Shown here: positions 26,990-35,113 of the stretch, in pieces
How the letters are laid out: each line of letters opens with the position of its first letter
Numbering within the stretch: the first letter of the stretch is position 1
Assembly (NCBI GenBank): GCA_049324315.1
Contig: JBMOKU010000029.1
Location: 1-64,000, forward strand
Source: JBMOKU01 sp049324315
GTDB lineage: Bacteria; Bacillota; Clostridia; Peptostreptococcales; Thermotaleaceae
Length of the DNA: 64,000 nt
Reading direction: 5' to 3'
Program-made: the position numbers and the translations under genes
Notes under the pieces: generated by a model
What the model was told of the DNA's origin: nothing
Databases searched by the model: none
The model's input: only the letters and a program-made list of their open reading frames with translations

Positions 26990-28720
26990 TTATTCTACGA
27001 TTTCACTTTTGTCTGAATAGTGAGTATGCAAGAGCTTGTGGGATTTTTCACCCAGGGGCTTCTTAAGGTATTCTTCATATAGCGCTTTCACCACCGGATT
27101 TTCATGGGATTTTCTCAATGCAGAGGCCATATCTACACGATAGATGGCTTCAATCCTTTTTTCTTTTATTTCTTTGGTTCCCGGAATTGGCTGCCCGCCG
27201 CCGCCGATACAACCGCCGGGACAGCACATAATTTCAACAAAATGATAATCTGCTTTCCCTTCCTTGATCAGGTCCAGAATATATTTTGCATTTTTCAATC
27301 CGTTTACCACCGCCACTTTAACACGTATATCTCCAACAGGTATTTCTGCCTCTTTGAAGCCTTCAATCCCCCGTAAATTTTTAAAATCAATGTCATTAAG
27401 CGCTTCCTTCGTAATAACTTCATATACGGTCCTGAGGGCTGCCTCCATAACCCCTCCGGTAGCTCCGAAAACAGCTCCGGCTCCGGTGGAAATACCAAAT
27501 GGTAGATCAAAGTCTTCTTCTTCCAGATGTTCTATACGTATTCCCGATACCTTAATCATCCTTGCCAGCTCTCTGGTTGTGATAACAATATCTACGTCTT
27601 GAAAACCGCTGTCCTTCATTTCACCTCTTACTGCTTCACTTTTTTTGGCCGTACAAGGCATGATGGATACCACAACGATGTCCTTAGGGTCTATATTGTA
27701 TTTCTCCGCATAATAGGATTTTGCCAATGCGCCAAACATCTGCTGCGGAGATTTACAGGTCGATAGATGTTCTAAAAGCTCAGGGTAGAATAATTCTATA
27801 TATCTGATCCAACCAGGACTGCAGGATGTCAACATAGGAAGTCTTCCATTGTGCTGAATTCTCTCGATCAGCTCGTTTCCTTCTTCAATAATTGTCAAAT
27901 CCGCCGTGAAATTTGTATCGAAAACCCGATCGAAGCCTGCCTTTCTTAGAAAACTGACAATTTGCCCCGTTACGATGCTGCCGGATGGCATACCAAATTC
28001 TTCTCCCAAAGCCACCCTCACTGCAGGTGCCATTTGTACAATGACGTGTTTCTCCGGATCTTCTAATGCATCCCAGACCTTATCCGTATCATCCTTTTCA
28101 TAGATAGCCCCAACAGGACATACATTGATACACTGACCACAATAAACGCATTGAACATCCCTCAAATTTTTTCCATAAGCCGGTGTAATCCTCATATCAT
28201 CACTTCTGTTGACAGGATAAATCGCCCCTACCCCCTGCACATCATGACAGGCCTCCACACATCTGCCACATTTGATGCATTTGCTTAAATCCCTCACAAT
28301 AGAAGGATTCGAATCATCGATGGGCAGCAGGTCAACAAATTTGTCAAGGTTATTCACGTCAATATTTAGTTCCTCACATAGTTTCTGTAACTCGCAGTTG
28401 CCATTTCTCCTACAGCTTAGGCATTCACACCGATGACTTGACAGAATAAGCTGAAGAATAGTCTTCCGAGCTTCCCGTATTCTTTTGGAATGGGTATAGA
28501 TCTTCATACCATCTCTTACAGGTGTACAACACGCAGCTGTGAAACCGCTTTGTCCTTCCACTTCAACAATACATACCCTACAGTTCCCTTTTACCTTTTG
28601 ATCCGGATGATAGCATAGGGTAGGTATGCTCACATGAACATTCCTGGCTGCTTCCAAAACCGTCGTATTTGCATCGACACATACTTGTTTACCGTCAATA
28701 ATCACTGTCACTTTATCCAT
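26990..28720 (-). CDS. hydA: [FeFe] hydrogenase catalytic subunit HydA (bifurcating type)
   Basis: 576 residues. Domain order: [2Fe-2S] ferredoxin (C36, C47, C50, C64/C65), His-Cys [4Fe-4S] site (SHRCECLSC..C), two [4Fe-4S] ferredoxin clusters (CIKCGRCVEAC at 148-158; CVYCGQCINVC at 191-201) and the H-cluster domain with TSCSPGW (298-304), MPCTAKK (354-360) and MCCPGGCIGGGGQP (498-511). It reduces protons with ferredoxin and NADH through the HydBC partners. L1 reads TSCSP rather than the common TSCCP. The start has GGGAGGGAG upstream and overlaps the hydB stop by 8 bases. Last gene of the operon. Confidence 0.95.
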   Translation of the reverse strand: MDKVTVIIDGKQVCVDANTTVLEAARNVHVSIPTLCYHPDQKVKGNCRVCIVEVEGQSGFTAACCTPVRDGMKIYTHSKRIREARKTILQLILSSHRCECLSCRRNGNCELQKLCEELNIDVNNLDKFVDLLPIDDSNPSIVRDLSKCIKCGRCVEACHDVQGVGAIYPVNRSDDMRITPAYGKNLRDVQCVYCGQCINVCPVGAIYEKDDTDKVWDALEDPEKHVIVQMAPAVRVALGEEFGMPSGSIVTGQIVSFLRKAGFDRVFDTNFTADLTIIEEGNELIERIQHNGRLPMLTSCSPGWIRYIELFYPELLEHLSTCKSPQQMFGALAKSYYAEKYNIDPKDIVVVSIMPCTAKKSEAVRGEMKDSGFQDVDIVITTRELARMIKVSGIRIEHLEEEDFDLPFGISTGAGAVFGATGGVMEAALRTVYEVITKEALNDIDFKNLRGIEGFKEAEIPVGDIRVKVAVVNGLKNAKYILDLIKEGKADYHFVEIMCCPGGCIGGGGQPIPGTKEIKEKRIEAIYRVDMASALRKSHENPVVKALYEEYLKKPLGEKSHKLLHTHYSDKSEIVE

Positions 28721-30008
28721 TGATAGCTCCCTCCCTTGCAAAATGACATACGCCAGCTCGACAATACCCGTTGATATGCTCAATATATTCATCATAGAAA
28801 TACTTCATTGTTGTAAATACCGGCACGGGAGCAGCCTGGCCAAGACCACATAAGGAGGCATCCTTCATCACCACAGCAATTTCATGGATCAGTTCCAAGT
28901 CACTTTTTGTTCCGCAGCCGTTAAGAATTCTGTCAAGGATCTTTAAGATATGCTTATTGCCTTCTCTACAGGTGGTGCATTTTCCGCAAGATTCATGGCG
29001 GAAAAAGGATATCGTCATTCTAAGAAAATCCGGAATACAAGTGGATTCATCTACAACCAAAATGGCCCCTGAGCCTAAGCCAATTCCATGCTTTTTCAAT
29101 TCATCAAAATCCAGCTTTAGATCCAGCATTTCTTCCGGCAAGCAGGCCCCAGATGAGCCTCCCAGCTGGACGAATTTTAACTTCTTGTTTTTTTCCATGC
29201 CACCGCAAATGTCATAAATAATTTCGCGGAGACTCATACCAAATTCCACTTCAAACACACCTTTGCTGACCACATTACCGGATACGGACACCAGTTTCGT
29301 ACCGCTGCTGTTTTCTGTTCCATAAAGCTTATATCCTTCTGCTCCGATGGCTAATATAATTGGTATATTGGCCATCGTCTCTACGTTATTCACCAACGTA
29401 GGTTTTCCCCATAGACCGTGGTTAGGAGGATATGGCGGTTTAAATCTGGATCTGCCAGGATTACCTTCAATGGATTCTATTAGGGCCGTCTCTTCTCCAC
29501 AAACATAGGCTCCCGCTCCAGATCTGACCTCTATGTCAAAGCTAAAGTCTCTGCCAAGGATGTGTTCTCCAAGATAGCCCTCCTTTCTCAAAAGATCAAT
29601 AGCCTTCTTTAACAAAACAATGGAATCCGGATATTCACCTCTAATATAAATATATCCCTTTTGAGCCCCTACCCCGTAGGCGGCAATGGTCATTCCTTCT
29701 ATGATCTGCATGGGGCTTCCTTCCAATAAAACCTTATCTTTAAATGTCCCCGGTTCACCCTCGTCGGCATTACAAATGACATACTTTTCTTCGGACTGCT
29801 CTGATGCTACAAACTGCCATTTTAAGCCTGTAGGAAAGGATGCTCCGCCCCTTCCTCTAAGGTTTGATTCTTTAATCATTCCCACCACTTCTTCAGGGGA
29901 TAGAAAAAACAACACCTTTTCTAAACTTTTAAAGCCCCCATTGAATCTGTAGTCTTTTAAAGACAGCGGATCGATCTTTCCACATACCCTTGAAATCAAG
30001 CTTAGCAT
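28713..30008 (-). CDS. hydB: Hydrogenase NADH-binding subunit (HydB/NuoF-like, short form)
   Basis: 431 residues of NuoF core: LRGRGGASFPTGLKW FMN/NADH-binding glycine motif near 50, a second nucleotide segment (RGEYPDS..), the SLBB region and the C-terminal [4Fe-4S] motif ESCGKCTTCREGN with a later Cys. Longer bifurcating HydB proteins also carry an N-terminal thioredoxin-like [2Fe-2S] domain and C-terminal 2[4Fe-4S] domain; both are absent, and the first is encoded separately at 30505-30861. The ATG follows the hydC stop directly. Confidence 0.93.
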   Translation of the reverse strand: MLSLISRVCGKIDPLSLKDYRFNGGFKSLEKVLFFLSPEEVVGMIKESNLRGRGGASFPTGLKWQFVASEQSEEKYVICNADEGEPGTFKDKVLLEGSPMQIIEGMTIAAYGVGAQKGYIYIRGEYPDSIVLLKKAIDLLRKEGYLGEHILGRDFSFDIEVRSGAGAYVCGEETALIESIEGNPGRSRFKPPYPPNHGLWGKPTLVNNVETMANIPIILAIGAEGYKLYGTENSSGTKLVSVSGNVVSKGVFEVEFGMSLREIIYDICGGMEKNKKLKFVQLGGSSGACLPEEMLDLKLDFDELKKHGIGLGSGAILVVDESTCIPDFLRMTISFFRHESCGKCTTCREGNKHILKILDRILNGCGTKSDLELIHEIAVVMKDASLCGLGQAAPVPVFTTMKYFYDEYIEHINGYCRAGVCHFAREGAING

Positions 30009-30482
30009 CTACATCCCTTCCTTCCTCAAGTTCTCGATAAGGTCTTTAATCTTCTCACTGTTTAGATTTCCATAAACCTTGTCGTTGATCTTAACAGCCG
30101 GAGCTATATGACAGGCTCCAAAGCAGCTGGTATACTCCAAGGAAAACATGCCGTCCCCTGTCATTTCTCCCATTTGTATTCCCAGTACTTCCTCAAATTC
30201 ACTTACGATTTTCTTTGCGCCGTTCACATAGCAGGGTGCATTGTTGCATATTTGGATGATGTGCCTACCCTTCTTGACGGTGGAAAGCATTGCATAAAAG
30301 GTAGCAACGCCATATGCCTTACTCACTGGAATATCCAGCATCTTAGAAACCAATTTCAGATGCTCTTCTGTAACATAATGTTCTTCTGACTGGCCTTGGA
30401 TTTCTAGAAGTATTTCAATCAATTTGTCCGGTGTATTACCGATTCTTTCAATAATGTCTCTGATTTTCTTTCTTTCATCCAT
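30009..30482 (-). CDS. hydC: Hydrogenase NuoE-like [2Fe-2S] subunit HydC
   Basis: 157 residues. Thioredoxin-like [2Fe-2S] protein with ligands C79, C84 (CNNAPC) and C120, C124 (CFGAC), preceded by the helical SKAYGVATFYAML segment typical of NuoE. It transfers electrons between the NuoF-like flavin and the hydrogenase subunit. Second gene of the operon, adjoining hydB without spacer. Confidence 0.95.
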   Translation of the reverse strand: MDERKKIRDIIERIGNTPDKLIEILLEIQGQSEEHYVTEEHLKLVSKMLDIPVSKAYGVATFYAMLSTVKKGRHIIQICNNAPCYVNGAKKIVSEFEEVLGIQMGEMTGDGMFSLEYTSCFGACHIAPAVKINDKVYGNLNSEKIKDLIENLRKEGM

Positions 30483-30504
30483 GATTTATCCCCCCTCTTT
30501 TTCC

Positions 30505-30861
30505 TCACATTTTTAGCAGCCATTCTTCCATTTCTTCGCCGAACATGGCGTGAGATACCACGATTGCCCTTGCCTTTTCAGCCGTTACAAACTCATAGGT
30601 GAAACGTTTTCCATCAGGCATATAAATATCTAACAAAGGTTCCTTTGAGCAGAGTCCGATACATCCTGTGGTTTCAATGATGACATTTTCAATCTGTCCG
30701 GATACCAAAACTTCCTGCATTGCTTTTAACACTTCATTTGCCCCAACACTAACGCTGCACATGGCATAACCAAGAACAGCCCTGATTTTACCGCTTCGTC
30801 TATTTTGAATTGCTTCTTCCGCTGATTTTCTTAATCTGTCATAAATCTCATGATAACTCAT
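30505..30861 (-). CDS. Thioredoxin-like [2Fe-2S] ferredoxin (split HydB N-terminal module)
   Basis: 118 residues. The fold matches the N-terminal domain of long HydB proteins: GYAMCSVSVGANEV and TTGCIGLCSKEP hold C35, C67 and C71. A fourth cluster ligand is not obvious. First gene of the operon; the ATG follows AAAGGAGG, and a sigma54-type promoter lies 36 bases further upstream. Genes of this kind regularly precede NuoE/NuoF/HydA genes, so a hydrogenase electron-transfer role is inferred. Confidence 0.85.
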   Translation of the reverse strand: MSYHEIYDRLRKSAEEAIQNRRSGKIRAVLGYAMCSVSVGANEVLKAMQEVLVSGQIENVIIETTGCIGLCSKEPLLDIYMPDGKRFTYEFVTAEKARAIVVSHAMFGEEMEEWLLKM

Positions 30862-30896
30862 GGTAGATTCCTCCTTTTTTTTGGTACTGACTGATA

Positions 30897-30914
30897 ATGC
30901 ATTTCCTGTGCCAA
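30897..30914 (-). promoter_or_regulatory. Sigma54 (-24/-12) promoter of hydrogenase operon
   Basis: On the minus strand TTGGCAC (30914-30908) and ATGCA (30901-30897) place GG and GC exactly 10 bases apart, the defining spacing of RpoN promoters. The start would fall near 30886, about 25 bases before the first ATG. The next gene upstream encodes a sigma54 activator. Confidence 0.85.
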
Positions 30915-30926
30915 AATACAAGAGAG

Positions 30927-31014
30927 AAAAAAGTATTTTGGATAATTATTCCAAAACCAAGAATTTCAATACTTTGAACTTCTAAATTCTAATCGACCGA
31001 TTCAAAAATACTTT
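30927..31014. promoter_or_regulatory. Candidate activator sites upstream of sigma54 promoter
   Basis: A 7-bp inverted repeat TTTTGGA (30936-30942) / TCCAAAA (30950-30956) with a 7-base spacer lies inside a larger pair AAAGTATT (30930-30937) / AATACTTT (30968-30975); a further AATACTTT stands at 31007-31014. Such repeats at about -45 to -125 are where an enhancer-binding protein would bind. Confidence 0.5.
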
Positions 31015-31022
31015 AAAAGGAC

Positions 31023-31052
31023 AATAAAAAAGAAGCGGTATGGTTTTCCGCT
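31023..31052 (-). terminator. Terminator of the sensor-regulator gene
   Basis: On the minus strand AGCGG and CCGCT form a stem around a 9-base loop, followed by TCTTTTTT. Confidence 0.75.
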
Positions 31053-31076
31053 CCAATCATTCATGCATTGATGCAT

Positions 31077-33725
31077 TTAATCATGCTTTAACGCATTATC
31101 TCTCATATACTTTTGCATTTTTCTAACAACTGTTGACTGATTTACCCCCAAAGCTTCTGCAATTTCATAGGTGCTCTTAAATTTTTTACATGCCCTTTCA
31201 ATAAGCATCATCTCCAGTATTTGAGAAGCTTCCTTTATCGGCATGATGCCCTCCACTTTGATCCTATCATAATAATCCTGATTATTTTCCATTAAATATG
31301 TCGGCAGATCTTTTTCATCAATTACGTCATGATTTGTGGTTACGACCATCCTTTCAATGACATTTTCCAGTTCCCGTACGTTCCCAGGCCAGCTGTAAGC
31401 CCTCAGCACCGATTCTGCAGAAGCCGAAATCTCTTTGCTGCACCCATATCTTTTATTGAAAATGTCAATAAAGTGGTAACATAGTGGAAGAATATCTGAT
31501 TTTCGCTTTCTCAGCGGGGGAATTTCCAGAGGAACAACATTTAAACGGTAATATAGATCAGACCGAAATTTGCCTTCTTTAACCATCCTCTTCAAATCAC
31601 AATTCGTCGCTGCAATAATTCTTACGTCCACTTCCGTCTCAGATATGCCACCTAAACGAATCAGTCTTCTCTCTTGAATAACTCTAAGCAGTTTGATTTG
31701 AAGATTCAAAGGTAGTTCTCCGATTTCATCCAGAAACAAAGTCCCTTCATGGGCCAATTCAATCAAACCAGGCTTTCCTTTCTTCTGCGCTCCCGTAAAG
31801 GCTCCGGTCTCATAACCAAACAATTCTGATTCCATTAGATTTTCAGGAATAGCACCGCAATTTATACTGATAAAGGACTTAAGATTTTTTTTACTTAATT
31901 TATGAATAAACTTTGCAACAACCTCTTTTCCAACGCCAGACTCTCCCAGAATCAAAACCGTTGAGTCTACGCCGGCAACACTGCTGGCAAGCTGCAGGAC
32001 CTCTCCGAATTCCACGCTGTTGGTCACAATATTTTCATCATTATATCCATAGGGTTTCGCATCCTTTGTATCCTCTGCATAATATTTCTCCAAGCGTCTC
32101 GTTTCTTCGATTTGTTTGCGAAGTTTATTTAGCTCATCAACATCTCTGATGTTGGTGACAACTCTCTTTATTTTCCCTTCTTCATCAAAAATAGGTGTAC
32201 CGGTTGCCAGGTATTTTCTATCATCTCTCGCCTTCTGCAAAAAAGAAATTCTTCTTTTTTCTTTTAAGGTCAAAAGCGTTGCAGAAGGAAAGATAATGCC
32301 TTTATCCTCCATTTCCTGAACAAATTCTTCGTTGCACCCTTCGTCATATCCCACCATTTTCAACCAAGAACGATTTGTTTTCAGTACTTTGCCATCCCCA
32401 TCCGTTACGACAATTCCATCATAGGATGATTCTATAATCGTTTCTAATTCATCTTTTAGTGTTGAAATTTCCTTGAATTTTTCAGATAATTCTTCATAAA
32501 GTTTTGTCTTTTTTGACAGCAAATAAGGAAGGCACATATCCACTTCAGCGATCCCTTGCACCACTGCGATGGCCTTGTTTCGGCATGTACCATATCCACA
32601 GGCTCCACAGTTCAATTCATCTTCTAACGTATGTTTATTTGTCATCCTCAGCACCTTTTTAATTTCATCTTCCGAAGGTAGCGGCAAGATACTCCTCTTA
32701 TTGTGAAAAGTCCTTGTGTAATCGTTTTCATGATCAGAAATGAAAGAATCTATAACACTGCTTTCATAATAATCATATACTGTGTGGATTTTCTCGTAAT
32801 GATTTAAACTGCTGTCTAATTTAGGTCCTTCTATGCACCCCTTACACATTAATATGTCAACCAACTTCACTGAAAGTCCCCCTTTTGAGAGCACCTCCAG
32901 TAATTGTATGCAATCATTTTCATTACAAATAGAGACACGTTCACTCTCTTTTATTTCATTTATGTCCTTAAGATTGTCCATCATACCGGTTGTCAAAGGA
33001 AACAGTTTGCCTTGACTGCACGGGGGACTATCAAATCCACATTCTACAACATTTGATAGATTGATTTCATTTTCTTTAAACATCTCTTTTAGTTCATCAA
33101 ATGTCAAAACATGATGAATAATATTTTTGAACTGAGGCTCCAAAGCCTCTGCTTTTTTTGCAATGCAAGGCCCGATGAAGACGGTTTTCACATCTTCACC
33201 TTTGTACTTTCTTTGAATCATTTTCCCGGTAACAATCATAGGCGATCCAAAAGGCATTAAATATGGAATTAGCTCAGGATAGTGTTTCTCGATCATCGTG
33301 ACAAAGGCGGGACAAGCCGTACTAATATAGGTTTTCTCTCTATTTGCTGCCATAAATTCGTCAATGTGTTTGCTCAATATTTCTGCACCTACTGCAACTT
33401 CCCATACCTGATAAAATCCCAGCTTTTTTAATCCTCCAATAACTTTTTTATAGGAATAAGGATAAAAACTGGGAACAAAAGAAGGCGCAAGACATGCTAT
33501 AACCTTGCTGCTATTTTTCAAAAGGTTCATGGCTTCTTTTTTATGGTCTATCACAACCTTTGCACTTTGAGGACAACTCTTAACACATTTGCCGCAGTTT
33601 ATACATCTTGAAGACACGATACTTGCTTGTCCATTATTGATTTGAATGGCGTTCACAGGACAGTTCCTCACGCAGCTATAGCATTGCTTGCATTTGTTTT
33701 GCGTAACATGTATGATATCTTGAAT
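31077..33725 (-). CDS. Hydrogenase-like sensor fused to sigma54 activator
   Basis: 882 residues from a proposed ATT start. Order: two [4Fe-4S] clusters (C12/15/18/22; C41/44/47/51), an H-cluster-type hydrogenase domain (about 70-315), a CGACGYGTC [4Fe-4S] domain (C373/376/381/398), PAS (about 421-533), AAA+ sigma54-interaction domain (Walker A 594-601, GAFTGA 641-646, Walker B near 663) and a Fis-like HTH (about 838-880). Hydrogenase motifs are STACP (C138, Ala in the proton-relay place), GPCIAKK (C187) and MCKGC (C294, C297). Sensory hydrogenases also replace the relay Cys by Ala. It probably senses H2 or redox state and activates the adjacent hydrogenase operon. No ATG/GTG/TTG occurs in frame until a GTG at 33671, which would remove three cysteines of the first cluster; ATT at 33725 has GGGG 8 bases upstream. 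Confidence 0.85.
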   Translation of the reverse strand: MQDIIHVTQNKCKQCYSCVRNCPVNAIQINNGQASIVSSRCINCGKCVKSCPQSAKVVIDHKKEAMNLLKNSSKVIACLAPSFVPSFYPYSYKKVIGGLKKLGFYQVWEVAVGAEILSKHIDEFMAANREKTYISTACPAFVTMIEKHYPELIPYLMPFGSPMIVTGKMIQRKYKGEDVKTVFIGPCIAKKAEALEPQFKNIIHHVLTFDELKEMFKENEINLSNVVECGFDSPPCSQGKLFPLTTGMMDNLKDINEIKESERVSICNENDCIQLLEVLSKGGLSVKLVDILMCKGCIEGPKLDSSLNHYEKIHTVYDYYESSVIDSFISDHENDYTRTFHNKRSILPLPSEDEIKKVLRMTNKHTLEDELNCGACGYGTCRNKAIAVVQGIAEVDMCLPYLLSKKTKLYEELSEKFKEISTLKDELETIIESSYDGIVVTDGDGKVLKTNRSWLKMVGYDEGCNEEFVQEMEDKGIIFPSATLLTLKEKRRISFLQKARDDRKYLATGTPIFDEEGKIKRVVTNIRDVDELNKLRKQIEETRRLEKYYAEDTKDAKPYGYNDENIVTNSVEFGEVLQLASSVAGVDSTVLILGESGVGKEVVAKFIHKLSKKNLKSFISINCGAIPENLMESELFGYETGAFTGAQKKGKPGLIELAHEGTLFLDEIGELPLNLQIKLLRVIQERRLIRLGGISETEVDVRIIAATNCDLKRMVKEGKFRSDLYYRLNVVPLEIPPLRKRKSDILPLCYHFIDIFNKRYGCSKEISASAESVLRAYSWPGNVRELENVIERMVVTTNHDVIDEKDLPTYLMENNQDYYDRIKVEGIMPIKEASQILEMMLIERACKKFKSTYEIAEALGVNQSTVVRKMQKYMRDNALKHD

Positions 33726-33956
33726 GGTAATCGCCCCTTTTCGGTGAGTAATGTTAAAAGAAAATTCCCCCGGTATTGCATATTATGATGATTCTTTTTG
33801 GTATATTACTTTAATTTTTTAAATAACATTTGAATAAAGTTATGATGAAGCGTATCCTTTGGCATTATGTCCCTTGCTGCTTCGCAAAATTCTGCTGTCA
33901 ATCTGTTCTTTTCATCTTTCATCTCATATGTTACACTTTTGAATATAAAACATAAT

Positions 33957-34031
33957 GGGCAGGCGTGGAAACCTGCCCCTACGTAGTCACACCCAGCAAT
34001 CAATGTAGGGAGGCGGTTTCCATGCCGCCCC
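33957..34031. repeat. REP-like paired palindrome
   Basis: GGGCAGGCGTGGAAACCTGCCC and, 22 bases after its CCTAC tail, GTAGGGAGGCGG with ATGCCGCCCC form two related GC-rich hairpins facing each other, and the two units also pair with each other. The rest of the 33726-34106 gap is AT-rich and holds no gene I can support. Confidence 0.65.
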
Positions 34032-34106
34032 GGGTTTGCAATGGCGCATCTTTTTAATTTTGCGTCATGATCGTAGAAAAAAACTAAATGAAAGGAAGGT
34101 GAGCAT

Positions 34107-34715
34107 ATGTTAATCGTTGGGATTAATGGAAGTCCGAATAAAAATGGTAATACAAAACTCTTATTATCGAAAACTCTGGAAAAAATAGTAAATATAGACC
34201 CAGAAATCAATACTGTCATATTGGATGTCGGAGAATTATTAACCCATGGAAAGCATAGTTTTTGTACGGCATGCTGCAATCCCTGTTCCGGGATATGCTA
34301 TCAAGGCACAAAGCTGGAAGAAGCATTTCAACTGCTGAAAAAAGCAGATGGCATCCTTATGGGCAGTCCTGTATATTTTGGCACTGTCTCCGGTCAAATT
34401 AAAGCATTCTTCGATAAGGCACGGAAGCTAAGGGGAGAAAAAGCCCTTTATAACAAAGTAGCTGCCGGGGTAACAGTAGGTGCTTCAAAATACGGCGGGC
34501 AAGAAACTGCCATGAAAGCACTCCATGATATCATGTTTGTGTATGGTATGTTGATTATCGGTGACGGGTACTTTGAAGATGATTGCGGACATCATGGTGT
34601 AAGTGCCCAAAGACCGGCTGTAGATGATGAATTTGCACTAAAGAGAACGGAAATTCTTGCAAAGAGAATGGTGGAAGTTTGCAAAGCTACAACGGCTATA
34701 CGATGTAAAGAATAG
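34107..34715 (+). CDS. Flavodoxin-like NAD(P)H:FMN reductase / iron-sulfur flavoprotein
   Basis: 202 residues. FMN-binding flavodoxin-like fold: GINGSPNKNGNT phosphate loop at the N-terminus, GSPVYFGTVSGQ and the GASKYGGQE segment. A compact cluster of cysteines (CTACCNPCSGIC at about 53-64) resembles the [4Fe-4S] site of iron-sulfur flavoproteins. It probably transfers electrons from ferredoxin or NAD(P)H; the acceptor is unknown. AAAGGAAGGTGAG precedes the ATG. It is followed 40 bases later by a DUF1330 gene. Confidence 0.82.
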   Translation: MLIVGINGSPNKNGNTKLLLSKTLEKIVNIDPEINTVILDVGELLTHGKHSFCTACCNPCSGICYQGTKLEEAFQLLKKADGILMGSPVYFGTVSGQIKAFFDKARKLRGEKALYNKVAAGVTVGASKYGGQETAMKALHDIMFVYGMLIIGDGYFEDDCGHHGVSAQRPAVDDEFALKRTEILAKRMVEVCKATTAIRCKE

Positions 34716-34754
34716 CATTTTTTATATGTTTTTGTTCATGGGGAGGTAATCATA

Positions 34755-35045
34755 TTGAGTGCGTATTTTGCTGCACAAATTACCATAAAAGATCCGGAAA
34801 CCTATGAAAAATACTTAGAGGGATATGATGAGATCTTCAGTAAATATAAAGGAAAAGTCATTGCTGTTGACGATCATCCTATGGTACTGGAAGGTTCTTG
34901 GTCTTATACCCGTTTTGTGCTGATCCGCTTTCCGGATGAAGCAGAATTAAAGCGATGGTACGAATCACCGGAATACCAACAGCTTGCACAATATCGAAGG
35001 GCTGCTTCTTCAGGAGATATTCTTATTGTCAAAGGCCGGGAATAA
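34755..35045 (+). CDS. DUF1330 family protein
   Basis: 96 residues, dimeric alpha-beta barrel type. The pattern YFAAQITIKDPETYEKYL, then VLEGSW and LIRFPDEAELKRWYESPEYQ is typical of DUF1330. The function is unknown. TTG start with GGGAGG 8 bases upstream; likely cotranscribed with the flavoprotein gene. Confidence 0.85.
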   Translation: MSAYFAAQITIKDPETYEKYLEGYDEIFSKYKGKVIAVDDHPMVLEGSWSYTRFVLIRFPDEAELKRWYESPEYQQLAQYRRAASSGDILIVKGRE

Positions 35046-35049
35046 AAAA

Positions 35050-35087
35050 ACACCCATCCAGCAGTGTCTCCACCGCCGGATGGGTGT
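35050..35087. terminator. Bidirectional terminator
   Basis: ACACCCATCC (35050-35059) pairs with GGATGGGTGT (35078-35087). The minus strand continues into a run of seven T, so it mainly ends the DUF3298 gene. Confidence 0.85.
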
Positions 35088-35113
35088 CTCTCTTTATGAA
35101 AGCATCTCCTTAT

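Noticed and set aside
28721..28795. 25-residue N-terminal extension of HydA
   Set aside because: It lies within the end of hydB; the internal ATG has GGGAGGGAG and gives the normal ferredoxin start.
33806..34279. 157-codon minus-strand frame opposite the flavoprotein gene
   Set aside because: It overlaps the well-supported flavodoxin-like gene antisense, contains the REP-like palindrome and shows no domain or ribosome site.
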